From contig CACZGH010000004.1 in assembly GCA_902780635.1 (NCBI GenBank), positions 62,001 through 126,000 on the forward strand: DNA of 64,000 nt. The letters run 5' to 3'. A program made the translations under genes and the position numbers. Positions 56,749-64,000 of the stretch are shown piece by piece (position 1 is the stretch's first letter; each line of letters starts with the position of its first letter). Below the pieces are notes generated by a model. The model saw only the letters and a program-made list of their open reading frames with translations, did not search any database and was not told where the DNA came from. Origin of the DNA: an uncultured Prevotellaceae bacterium (lineage in GTDB: Bacteria; Bacteroidota; Bacteroidia; Bacteroidales; Bacteroidaceae).

Positions 56749-57321
56749 CTATTTTTTCTTTTCGGCTTCTTTTTGGCGTTTCTTCTCTTCCTTCTGTCGT
56801 TCCTTTTCTGCTTTGGCTTTTTCTTTCTGACGTTTCTTTTCCGCCTTGGCCTCTTCTTTCAGCCTTTTCTTTTCTGCCTTCGCTTCTTCTTTCTTTCGTT
56901 TTTTCTCCGCCTTGGCTTCTTCTTTCAGCCGTTTCTTCTCCAGTTTGGCCTCTTCTTTCTCCAGGGCAGCCTCTTCGAGTGCGTCACGGAGCATTTCTTT
57001 GTCGAAAGTGAATACATGACCGAGCAGACCCACTGACAACAGCTGATTCTTTTCTTCCCTCTCGATGTGGGTGGTATTGAACAAGAAGTAATTCGTGACA
57101 ACCATTTTTTTTGCAAGAATTTCCTCTATCGTCTTGGTCACAAGGTTCTTGCCGATTCTGGTGATGCCGTTGTCTGCTATTCCTATGTTGGTGGCCTCCT
57201 CATCCACATACTCCTTGATGGCTTTCATCATGGCCAGTTTGTGTGCTTTCTTGTCGGGCACAGTCTCTGACATCAGAAAGGCCAAACCCGCGATAATTAC
57301 GATGGCAATCAGTTTTTTCAT
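56749..57321 (-). CDS. Exported protein with DUF4359-like head and Lys/Glu repeat helix
   Basis: 190 residues. N-terminal hydrophobic segment (MKKLIAIVIIAGLAFLMSE), a ~90-residue domain that resembles DUF4359 (AHKLAMMKAIKEYVDEE, TNYFLFNTT, GLLGHVFTF) and then about 65 residues of 11-residue repeats (KKRLKEEAKAE variants) with almost only Lys, Glu, Arg, Ala. The latter should form a single charged alpha-helix. The corresponding DNA repeats with a period of about 33 bases. Function unknown. Confidence 0.78.
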   Translation of the reverse strand: MKKLIAIVIIAGLAFLMSETVPDKKAHKLAMMKAIKEYVDEEATNIGIADNGITRIGKNLVTKTIEEILAKKMVVTNYFLFNTTHIEREEKNQLLSVGLLGHVFTFDKEMLRDALEEAALEKEEAKLEKKRLKEEAKAEKKRKKEEAKAEKKRLKEEAKAEKKRQKEKAKAEKERQKEEKKRQKEAEKKK

Positions 57322-57369
57322 TTTCTTTTTTTTCTTATTGATCTGAAGTTTCGTTCTCCGAAACTTTTT

Positions 57370-57488
57370 GGAGTTAAGGAGTTAAGAAGTTATCGCTTCG
57401 CTCAGGAGTTAAGCCAATAGTTCATCTTCTTATTGTGTGAGTGATGGGAGTAATGGCTTAACTCCTTAACTTCTTTAACTCCTTAACT
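57370..57488. repeat. Nested inverted repeats made of GGAGTTAA units
   Basis: Outer arms: GGAGTTAAGGAGTTAAGAAG (57370-57389, plus TTA) against 57467-57488, about 20 bp with one bulge. Inner arms: AGGAGTTAAGCCA (57404-57416) against TGGCTTAACTCCT (57454-57466), perfect 13 bp. The element lies between the MINPP stop (57502) and the 190-residue gene start (57321), so it would fold in their mRNA. Confidence 0.9.
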
Positions 57489-57501
57489 ACGGAAATTTGA
57501 G

Positions 57502-58758
57502 TTATTTGTTGCACCGCGCGGTGTAGAAGTCGCGGAAGTCTGTCCATTTGTAATAGGGGAAGCGGTCTGTGGGCAACGGAAGGGTGGCTTCCTCACCATT
57601 GAGCAGACATTTCACCAAGATGCCGTCGGCACTTTTTTTACTGCGGTAGAAGATGAGCTGGATATTCGAAGCCTTACAGGTTTCCCAGTTCTGGTAGCAG
57701 TTTTTCACCTCATACGGATCCAGAGGGTCACGGTCGGCGCCGTTGAGGCCCATCAGCACGGTCAGTGGACCGAGGCAGGTGTCATGGCCGAAGCGCAGGT
57801 CTGCGATATGGTCGCTGGTGCCATTGATGGCGGCGTCTGCTTTCTTGAGGATGTCCTGAAGGATGGGGATGGTCTCATACTGCGGACCGAAAACCCAGGA
57901 ATAGGAGCCTAAGTTGGACTCTTCCCACCGGTTGACCAGGTCGGCGTCCTGGAGGATGTTGCCCATCATGCCTTCATGGCCGATGCTGGGCAGCGAGGTG
58001 TAGAGATTGATCAGGTGCTCACCGATGCGGTTGGCGCTCACGGGGAGCCCTTCGGTGCTGGTGAATACTTTGGAGACGACATCTTTCTGCAGGGTGCTGA
58101 CACTCTTAAACTGGTCACGGTTTTGCTCAAACCGAGGCTTCACACGGGGAAATTGACGACGCGCGGGGTTCTGGCGGTCGGTGGGCACCACACCGTCGAG
58201 GGTGAAGCGCGACGACTGCTCGCGGATCTCTATTTTGGGGTTGCACTGCGCTAATTCTTGGCAGAATGCCGACATACTGATGACACAACGGCCTGACAGC
58301 GAGGAGATGGCAAGCACATTGCCGCCTTTTTTAAACACTTCTGGGAAGTTGTTGTACATAATACGGGCGATGCCCTGGTGCTGCTCCCACCCCAACTGTG
58401 TCAGTTCGCTCACGCCAGTCATCAATTCCTGATGGGCGGCATGGTATTTCTCATAGAATGCCTCGCCCTCAGCTGTGAGTTGATGCTTTTCGTGGGCGGC
58501 GTTGAGCAGGGTGTCGAGGTCTATGTAGAGCCGGTCGGTCCAGTAGTAGCGTGAACCGTGACGGGCATAATGACTGATGTAGAAGGGTTTGTATCCTTTG
58601 GGCGCTTTGGTCAGTTTCACGGTCCGCACAGGGTAGGGATAGTCATTGCCGTAGGCTTTTCGGGGGTCGGCCTTCAACTGGTCGAGCGCAGGCACTGCCT
58701 GTGCCCAGATACTCATGGAGAGAAGGCAGAGAAACAGAGTGGTGATGGCTTTTCTCAT
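57502..58758 (-). CDS. MINPP-like histidine phosphatase (phytase type)
   Basis: 418 residues from ATG 58758 (MRKAITTLFLCLLSMSIWAQ, signal peptide). Branch 2 histidine-phosphatase fold: catalytic ISHYARHGSRYYW (RHGSR) near residue 65 and the proton-donor region LRFGHDTCLGPL. Such enzymes remove phosphates from inositol polyphosphates (phytate) outside the cytoplasm. The exact substrate is not proven. Confidence 0.9.
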   Translation of the reverse strand: MRKAITTLFLCLLSMSIWAQAVPALDQLKADPRKAYGNDYPYPVRTVKLTKAPKGYKPFYISHYARHGSRYYWTDRLYIDLDTLLNAAHEKHQLTAEGEAFYEKYHAAHQELMTGVSELTQLGWEQHQGIARIMYNNFPEVFKKGGNVLAISSLSGRCVISMSAFCQELAQCNPKIEIREQSSRFTLDGVVPTDRQNPARRQFPRVKPRFEQNRDQFKSVSTLQKDVVSKVFTSTEGLPVSANRIGEHLINLYTSLPSIGHEGMMGNILQDADLVNRWEESNLGSYSWVFGPQYETIPILQDILKKADAAINGTSDHIADLRFGHDTCLGPLTVLMGLNGADRDPLDPYEVKNCYQNWETCKASNIQLIFYRSKKSADGILVKCLLNGEEATLPLPTDRFPYYKWTDFRDFYTARCNK

Positions 58759-58808
58759 GGTGATGTAAAAATGATGTGGTTTTGTAAGTGAAATCATAAA
58801 ATGAAGGA

Positions 58809-58825
58809 GCGACCTATAAGGTCGC
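58809..58825 (-). other. Small hairpin in the MINPP 5' leader
   Basis: GCGACC-TATAA-GGTCGC, perfect 6-bp stem, 50 bases upstream of the ATG. Could affect translation; no family recognised. Confidence 0.45.
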
Positions 58826-58843
58826 ATGGGCATATTGTACGTG

Positions 58844-58851
58844 CAAATATA
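58844..58851 (-). promoter_or_regulatory. -7 box for the MINPP gene
   Basis: TATATTTG on the minus strand; -33 not clear. Divergent from the rluA promoter 44 bases away. Confidence 0.4.
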
Positions 58852-58894
58852 CAAATAATTTGTGATTTTTGCATGATTGTGATGGTTTTTTTCG

Positions 58895-58902
58895 TACCTT
58901 TG
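58895..58902 (+). promoter_or_regulatory. -7 box of the RluA-family gene
   Basis: TACCTTTG only 8 bases before the ATG at 58911, so the mRNA is nearly leaderless. This excludes the in-frame ATG at 58869, which lies upstream of the promoter. Confidence 0.6.
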
Positions 58903-58910
58903 CTGATGAT

Positions 58911-59801
58911 ATGAAAAGAAATGTCAATTACGGTCAGCCACTATACGACCATTATCAGGTAGAATACGACGCTCCGCTGCTGGAATATCTCTTGCAGACG
59001 ATCAAAGGGCAGAGTCGCTCCAAAATCAAGGCCACCCTTCAGGGGCGTGGCATCAAAGTGAATGGGAAAAACGTCACGCAGTTTGACTTCCCCTTGAAAA
59101 AGGGGATGAAATTGTCCATCAGCAAGACCAAGCGCAACGATTTGTTCAAGAGCAGATACGTCAAACTGGTTTATGAAGACCAGCACTTGGTGGTGGTGGA
59201 GAAAAATGTGGGCATCCTCTCCATGGCTGCCGGACACTCCTCACTCAATGTCAAGTCGGTGCTGGACCAATACTTCCTGAAGAGTCACCAGAAATGCCGC
59301 GCTCATGTGGTTCACCGCCTCGACCGCGACACCAGCGGACTGATGATTTATGCGAAAGACATTGAGACAGAACAGATTCTTGAGCACGAATGGCACCAGA
59401 TTGTCTACGACCGCCGCTATGTGGCGGTGCTCTCTGGTGAGGTGGTCAACGAGGGGGGCACTATCGCCAACTGGCTCAAGGACAACAAAGCTTACGTCAC
59501 CTATTCTTCTGAGGTGGACAATGGTGGCAAGTATGCTGTGACTCACTACCATACCCTGGCGCGCACCACTGAGCACTCGCTTGTGGAGTTTAAACTGGAG
59601 ACGGGACGCAAGAACCAGATACGTGTGCATGCCGCCGATATGGGGCACCCTGTGTGTGGCGACTCCAAATACGGCAATGGCGACGACCCCTTGCACCGTC
59701 TATGCCTCCATGCTTATCTCTTGTGCTTCTATCATCCTGTCACCAAAGAGCGTATGGAGTTTGAGACACCTATACCGACATCATTCAAGAGTCTGTTTTA
59801 A
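58911..59801 (+). CDS. RluA-family pseudouridine synthase
   Basis: 296 residues from ATG 58911 (MKRNVNYGQPLYDHYQ). N-terminal S4 RNA-binding domain (about 30-85, GRGIKVNGKNVTQFDFPLKKG) and catalytic domain with VHRLDRDTSGLMIYAK (catalytic Asp) and ETGRKNQIRVHAADMGHPV. Modifies rRNA or tRNA uridines; the exact site cannot be told. Confidence 0.94.
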   Translation: MKRNVNYGQPLYDHYQVEYDAPLLEYLLQTIKGQSRSKIKATLQGRGIKVNGKNVTQFDFPLKKGMKLSISKTKRNDLFKSRYVKLVYEDQHLVVVEKNVGILSMAAGHSSLNVKSVLDQYFLKSHQKCRAHVVHRLDRDTSGLMIYAKDIETEQILEHEWHQIVYDRRYVAVLSGEVVNEGGTIANWLKDNKAYVTYSSEVDNGGKYAVTHYHTLARTTEHSLVEFKLETGRKNQIRVHAADMGHPVCGDSKYGNGDDPLHRLCLHAYLLCFYHPVTKERMEFETPIPTSFKSLF

Positions 59802-59843
59802 AATCACCTTTCCACCTCATTTTGGTGGATTAATACAATTGAT

Positions 59844-60065
59844 ATGGAATTTCTAAATTTGGATACCGAAAACATTGTCTATTATATTTTCGCCGCAGCA
59901 GTGGTGCTCATTGCGTTCCTGCTGATTAAAAAGATAGCCAGTTGCCTCATCAAGGGTGTCATCTTGGCCGTCATTGTGGCCATTCTCGCATTCGTCTATT
60001 TCAATTACCTCACCATAGAGGATGTAGACGACACCCAGAATACGGAAATGGTGGATGGCAATTAA
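59844..60065 (+). CDS. Small two-helix membrane protein
   Basis: 73 residues. Two hydrophobic segments (YYIFAAAVVLIAFLLI and GVILAVIVAILAFVYF) joined by a short KKIASCLIK loop, then an acidic tail. Not recognised. Starts 42 bases after the RluA gene and likely shares its mRNA. Confidence 0.7.
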   Translation: MEFLNLDTENIVYYIFAAAVVLIAFLLIKKIASCLIKGVILAVIVAILAFVYFNYLTIEDVDDTQNTEMVDGN

Positions 60066-60094
60066 TGTTTTTTTACCACTCACCTCTAAATAAA

Positions 60095-60991
60095 CTAACT
60101 CATCACCATCCCTACGGCGACGAGAAGGCCGTAGAAGAACATGTTGCGGGCGTTCTCACCGAGTACTTGATTCAGCTGAAAGCCTTTGTTGATGGTTTTC
60201 ATTTTTCTCCAGGTCACGGTGTGGAGAGCCAGATAGATGATGGGCAACACAAAAGCCAAATATTTTCCACTGAAGAGATAGACAGTGCCTATCAGACAAG
60301 CGGCGGCCCCCAGCCACCAGTAGAGCCACTCGGTGCGCTTGGCACCGATTCTCACCACCAGTGTCATTTTCCCAGTGCGGCGGTCGTTGTCCCGGTCGCG
60401 GTAGTTGTTGACAATCAGAAGCGTGTCAATCACCAGTCCACAGGCGATGGATGCCAACAGACACTCCCAACTGACCGTATGGGCCTGCAGGTAATAGGTG
60501 GCACATACGGGTATGAGACCGAAAAACACGAGCACCAGCACATCGCCCAGTCCGAGGTAGGAGAGATGGGTCGTGTAGAGGAAGCAAAAGATGACACAGA
60601 GCACGCCGACGGCTACCATCTGCCATCCGCCATAATAAATCAGTGGCAAGCCGATGACACATGCCACCGCTGTGGTCAGCAGGATGGCGGTCCGCATGGC
60701 GCTCATGGTTACCCAACCTTGTGCGCAGGCGCGTTTCGGACCGAGCCGCAACTCGTCGTCAGTCCCTTTCTTAAAGTCGAAATAGTCGTTGATGAAGTTG
60801 GCGTCGATCTGCATCGTGAATGCAAACAACATGCAGAGACAGGCCGGGATCACCCTGAAGGCTCCGGCACCCAAGTCTGCATATGCCAATGCCAGTGCGA
60901 TCATAACAGGCACAGCGGCACCACTCAGTGTCTTTGGCCGTGCCGCCAGCACCCACGCTTTAGCCGAGTTTTTTCTAATATCTTCTTTCAT
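60095..60991 (-). CDS. menA: MenA, 1,4-dihydroxy-2-naphthoate polyprenyltransferase
   Basis: 298 residues, UbiA superfamily with 8-9 membrane helices. First Asp-rich motif NDYFDFKKGTDDE, second motif NNYRDRDNDRRTGKMTL. Attaches the isoprenoid chain to DHNA to form demethylmenaquinone. Not linked to menDBCE at the other end of the window. 32 bases after the HD gene. Confidence 0.96.
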   Translation of the reverse strand: MKEDIRKNSAKAWVLAARPKTLSGAAVPVMIALALAYADLGAGAFRVIPACLCMLFAFTMQIDANFINDYFDFKKGTDDELRLGPKRACAQGWVTMSAMRTAILLTTAVACVIGLPLIYYGGWQMVAVGVLCVIFCFLYTTHLSYLGLGDVLVLVFFGLIPVCATYYLQAHTVSWECLLASIACGLVIDTLLIVNNYRDRDNDRRTGKMTLVVRIGAKRTEWLYWWLGAAACLIGTVYLFSGKYLAFVLPIIYLALHTVTWRKMKTINKGFQLNQVLGENARNMFFYGLLVAVGMVMS

Positions 60992-61012
60992 TTTCCCATC
61001 TATTCATCTTAA

Positions 61013-61050
61013 TCTTTCATTTTTCATTTTTCATTTTTCATCTTTTCATA
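61013..61050 (-). repeat. TTTTTCAT repeat overlapping the 3' end of the HD gene
   Basis: TTTCATTTTTCATTTTTCATTTTTCATC spans the stop codon at 61024, so the last residues (EKMKNEK) of the HD protein are encoded by repeat. Same family as after lptD and grpE. Confidence 0.85.
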
Positions 61051-61665
61051 GTTTCTGTCGAAGATGGGTCGCATGACATCCGGGTGGGCGATATACTCAC
61101 GCAGCAGGTTGAGTTTTTTTTCGTTTTCAGAGCCGGGTATCCACATTTTGATATATCCATGTGTGGAATATTTGCTTTCCATGTGCTCCATGAATCTGCG
61201 CCACTGTTCCTCCTTGTCTTTTTCGGGATAGTGACTGAGTCCAAACTGTATGGTGCGCATGATGACGGTTTCTGGGTCCATGTCACGGTCGGCTTCGGCC
61301 ACGATTTTGCCGTAGATGCTTCTGGGCGCATGGGCTGCCGACGCACGGTGGTCCTCCACCGCCTCTTTCATGATTTTGAGTTGGGCGGGGGTGAACCATT
61401 TGAGTAGTCTCTTGTCGGCAATGAGTATTTTCCCGCTGGTGAGGTGATGGATGGCGCGTGGTCCCTCCAGTCCTAAGTCGTGATAGGCTGCGATGGTATA
61501 GGCCATGTTGACATGGGCACCCATCTGTCGTGCCAGTTCAAGTGAAGCTTTAATCACTTTGTTGACATGGCTGAGATTGTGTGCTTTATCAAATTGGGTA
61601 TACCGTGGTAAGATGGAGGTTTCCACATACTCCATCAAGTCAAGGCTCACGTTGTTTTCAATCAT
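61024..61665 (-). CDS. HD-domain protein (YpgQ/YedJ-like)
   Basis: 213 residues. Metal-site motifs NLSHVNKVIKASLEL (His), AAYHDLGLEG (HD), AVEDHRAS (His) and VAEADRDMDP (Asp). Predicted phosphohydrolase of unknown substrate. The C-terminus runs into a tandem repeat. Confidence 0.85.
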   Translation of the reverse strand: MIENNVSLDLMEYVETSILPRYTQFDKAHNLSHVNKVIKASLELARQMGAHVNMAYTIAAYHDLGLEGPRAIHHLTSGKILIADKRLLKWFTPAQLKIMKEAVEDHRASAAHAPRSIYGKIVAEADRDMDPETVIMRTIQFGLSHYPEKDKEEQWRRFMEHMESKYSTHGYIKMWIPGSENEKKLNLLREYIAHPDVMRPIFDRNYEKMKNEK

Positions 61666-61667
61666 AA

Positions 61668-61715
61668 TTCAGGAGTTCAGGAGTTCAGGAGTTGAGGAGT
61701 TCAGTTGAGGAGTTC
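61668..61715 (-). repeat. GGAGTTCA repeat between DUF3237 and HD genes
   Basis: AGGAGTTC, AGGAGTTG and variants fill the whole 52-base gap; it ends 3 bases from the DUF3237 stop and 3 bases from the HD start codon. Confidence 0.85.
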
Positions 61716-61717
61716 CG

Positions 61718-62233
61718 CTATTTTACTCTCCAGACGTTGAGGACGATGCCCTTGAAGTCTTGTGAGAATTCTGGTGCGCAGACGAAGAGGGAGTTGTTGA
61801 GCCAACCATAGCGGCTGTCGGCGGGAGCTTCAAACTGTGGTGCGGCGCGGAAGTAGAAGGAGGGGTTTCCATGTTCGTCTTTGCCTCCGTAGATGATGCC
61901 ACGGTTGCGCACATGGATGTAGACGCCGTCGTCGGTCTTAATGCAGTAGATGGCTTCGAGCTCGGTGCGGCCGTCGGCGTTGGCTAGTTGGTAGTCTGCT
62001 CCGCCGTTGATGATGGTGCCTTTCAGCTGTGGTCCCTCAAAGGTGCCTCCTGTGATGGGGATGACGGTGCGCCTGCCATGCTGTGTGTTATTGATGCCAA
62101 AAGCCTCGCCGAGGGTCACTTTCAGTTGTAGTGCGAACTCCAGTTGTGGTGCTTCTTTGGGGGGATAGGCCTGTGCACTGACATGGAGCAGGAAAGCAGT
62201 CAGCAACAGGGTGAAACAAAGTCTTTTTTTCAT
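61718..62233 (-). CDS. DUF3237 family exported protein
   Basis: 171 residues. Signal peptide (MKKRLCFTLLLTAFLLHVSAQ), then a single DUF3237 beta-barrel (PQLEFALQLKVTLGEAFG, VIPITGGTFEGPQLKGTIINGG, GWLNNSLFVCAPE). Function unknown. Directly downstream of the porin gene and upstream of the HD gene. Confidence 0.88.
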   Translation of the reverse strand: MKKRLCFTLLLTAFLLHVSAQAYPPKEAPQLEFALQLKVTLGEAFGINNTQHGRRTVIPITGGTFEGPQLKGTIINGGADYQLANADGRTELEAIYCIKTDDGVYIHVRNRGIIYGGKDEHGNPSFYFRAAPQFEAPADSRYGWLNNSLFVCAPEFSQDFKGIVLNVWRVK

Positions 62234-62301
62234 ATGATTGTTGATTGAAGGATGAAAGGTCGTCGGTGGAACAGCAGAGACATGATGTGTCTGCCCACTT
62301 T

Positions 62302-64000
62302 TTAGTTAAAGAAGTTCCATGACACGCCAAAGCGGAACACCCGTTGGTTGGTGGGGTAGTGGGGTGTGAGGAAATAGTTGCCGCCGTCTCCGGAGCAGTT
62401 GATGTGGCTCATCATCACGAAGAAGCGGGTGTGCTTCAGGAAGAAGTTGGCATACACATTAACGAAGGGATAGTTGCCCAGCTTCACTTTGCTGGCTGTG
62501 TTTTCCTGTACGGCATACTGTGCCAGGCCGGGCACGAAGTCAGGGACATCGTATTTGGTGAAGTATCTCATGTCTGCCCCCATGTCACAGTCGAGCACGT
62601 GGGCGATCTTGAAGCGCATAAACAAGTTGGCATACACGTTGAGCTCAGGCAGAGGGATGACCTTGTCGTCGCTCGACTTCTGATAGGTGAGCCGTGTCTC
62701 AAGGTTCAGTGGTCCCAGTTTAAAGTCTTGCATCAGTTGTGCGGTGAAGACGCTGAGGTTCTTGCCGTGTTGTTTGAACATGGCGGTGTTGTTGAGCCGC
62801 TGATAGTTCTCGCCCACGTCGTAGCTGTTGGTCAGATAGATATATTTCGTCAGGTCGTCAGCAGCCACACGCAGCGTGGTCTTGGTGCGTCGTAGCGTAA
62901 ATAGTCCTTCGAGGTGGGTGTGGGTGCTTTTGTCAAATTGGTTGTCCCACCAGAAGTGCCTGGAGTGGTAGCTGTCCTGATAGTAAGAGGGGTTGGTCAG
63001 ATAGAATCCTCCCTTGGCTGCCAACTGCACCGTGTCGCCGAAAAGCCGGAAGTTGAGGTCGGCCTCCGCATCCAAATACATTTCACCGAAGTCGGCGCCC
63101 GCCACACCAAATTTGCCTGCGGCCTGATAGTGCAGGGTCTCTCCTTCCTGCTTGCTGATTTGTCCGCCTGCGAAGATGCTGTTCTCGTTGTGTGTACTTG
63201 ACATATGGAGTGTGTCAGGCAGGGTGAAATGCTTCATCTCGTGAGATACGAAAGCTTTCAGACCTGCCTTGGCATATTTATTGAAACCTTCCAAGAGCGC
63301 TACGGCGAAGGTGTTGCGCAGACAGTAGTGGGTGGTCTTGTCGTAGATGGAGTCGCCGGCAAACCTGGACAGCGTGTTGTAGGTGTGGGCGTAATAGTCT
63401 TGGGGTGTGTAGTAGGCCTGATAGATATGGCTGTAGTTGTCAAATTTGACGGTGTGGATGAAGCTCGTCACCGGCACATACTCATTTTTCAGCCAGGTGG
63501 TGTCGGCTTCGGCCACCGCGGCGTCTTCAGGTCGCGCGATGCCGTGGGCACGGTCATAGGCCAGCTGCTCGTCATATTCTTCCTCGTCGAAGGTGCGGCC
63601 TTCTTTCTCAGCCTGTTTGCGTGCCTCCTCCTTGGCTTTGTCGGCATTGTTTTCCTTCTGCGACTCGATGGCGAATTTCTTGGCCTTGATTTCCTCCTCG
63701 GTCATGGGCACTTTGCGGTTGAATCCCAGACTGTAGCGGTGGGTGTAGAAGATGTGCTGGAAGTCGTTGCGGTTCCAGTTTTCGGTCAGCATGGTGGGCA
63801 GCTCGCTGATGTTGTAATTGTCACTGAAACTTTCAGGGTGGGTGATAAAGTTGTCGTCGGTGATGCCGCCGTTTTCCGCCTGCTTGTGATGCACCGTGGT
63901 GAAGAGCAGGTGTGCTTGGTAGCGGTCGCCGATATAAGAGCCATAGAGGGTGTAATTGAAGAGGGCGGCACTGTTGTTCTGATAGTATCCACGCCCGTAG
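62302..64000 (-). CDS. Putative porin, Bacteroidetes type (5' end outside window)
   Basis: The frame is open to the right edge, so at least 565 residues are visible and the N-terminus is missing; the GTG at 63894 is internal. Beta-barrel pattern with alternating aromatic strands and a C-terminal FRFGVSWNFFN ending in aromatic residues, typical of an outer membrane protein. A charged Lys/Glu/Ala-rich loop (about 75 residues, KAKKFAIESQKENNADKAKE) is inserted near the visible N-terminal third. Substrate unknown. Confidence 0.85.
   Translation of the reverse strand, partial: YGRGYYQNNSAALFNYTLYGSYIGDRYQAHLLFTTVHHKQAENGGITDDNFITHPESFSDNYNISELPTMLTENWNRNDFQHIFYTHRYSLGFNRKVPMTEEEIKAKKFAIESQKENNADKAKEEARKQAEKEGRTFDEEEYDEQLAYDRAHGIARPEDAAVAEADTTWLKNEYVPVTSFIHTVKFDNYSHIYQAYYTPQDYYAHTYNTLSRFAGDSIYDKTTHYCLRNTFAVALLEGFNKYAKAGLKAFVSHEMKHFTLPDTLHMSSTHNENSIFAGGQISKQEGETLHYQAAGKFGVAGADFGEMYLDAEADLNFRLFGDTVQLAAKGGFYLTNPSYYQDSYHSRHFWWDNQFDKSTHTHLEGLFTLRRTKTTLRVAADDLTKYIYLTNSYDVGENYQRLNNTAMFKQHGKNLSVFTAQLMQDFKLGPLNLETRLTYQKSSDDKVIPLPELNVYANLFMRFKIAHVLDCDMGADMRYFTKYDVPDFVPGLAQYAVQENTASKVKLGNYPFVNVYANFFLKHTRFFVMMSHINCSGDGGNYFLTPHYPTNQRVFRFGVSWNFFN

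Overview
The window looks like a chromosomal segment of a Bacteroidales bacterium, most likely a Prevotella-type (Prevotellaceae) organism. The reasons are the Bacteroidetes promoter pattern (TTTG, 19-20 bp, TAnnTTTG) in front of many genes, a Nudix-fold AraR regulator in an arabinose operon, a long Bacteroidetes-type NusB, a Bacteroidetes LptD and putative porin, and secreted proteins ending in the short 'GLYIVNGKK' tail common in Prevotella. I see no rRNA, tRNA, CRISPR array, transposase or phage gene. Gene density is high: with corrected starts no gene-free stretch exceeds about 285 bases. Both outermost genes (menD, porin) are cut by the window edges.

Layout. 1-4001 (+): menaquinone genes menD(partial)-menB-menC-menE; menA lies 56 kb away at 60095-60991 (-). 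4042-9554 (-): two modules, each a large secreted protein followed by a ~60-residue peptide ending in KSVW(D/E)D, with a DUF4105-type membrane protein between them. 9837-14153: aroB (-) and a TonB-receptor-like barrel (+) fire away from each other. 14248-15868 (-): rplY-pth-hslR. 16142-23071 (+): nusB-yajC-ybbR-coaE-DUF5606-pepT-cation/proton antiporter. 23131-28688 (-): lptD (with a duplicated promoter), an HD phosphohydrolase, and a biotin-dependent-type carboxyltransferase. 28920-33755 (+): lipoprotein, free-Met-sulfoxide reductase, CaCA antiporter, TlpA-like protein, then a queuosine-precursor transporter and queF behind a candidate preQ1-I riboswitch. 33809-34885 (-): membrane-anchored EEP nuclease/phosphatase.

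35124-51240 (-) is a carbohydrate region. A first unit, galM-MFS transporter-galK, ends at an intrinsic terminator. A second unit, galM(lipoprotein)-SSS symporter-araR-araD-araA-araB-GH51 arabinofuranosidase-tkt-rpiB, starts at palindromic operator candidates and ends at a perfect 14-bp terminator. It covers release of arabinose from polymer, mutarotation, uptake, conversion to xylulose-5-P and entry to the pentose phosphate pathway. 51359-63999 (mostly -) holds folC, dnaJ, grpE, an ABC-F ATPase with one degenerate ATP site, a Lys/Glu-helix protein, a MINPP-type phosphatase, then (+) an RluA synthase and a small membrane protein, and (-) menA, an HD protein, a DUF3237 protein and a porin.

The most unusual points: (1) short tandem repeats (7-9 bp and a few longer families) begin within 0-17 bases after the stop codon of about a dozen unrelated genes; (2) the paired secreted-protein/KSVW-peptide modules; (3) the preQ1 riboswitch overlapping the start of the transporter gene; (4) a perfect 79-bp duplication that copies a complete promoter upstream of lptD. 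All functional statements are read from sequence and family knowledge; no search was run.
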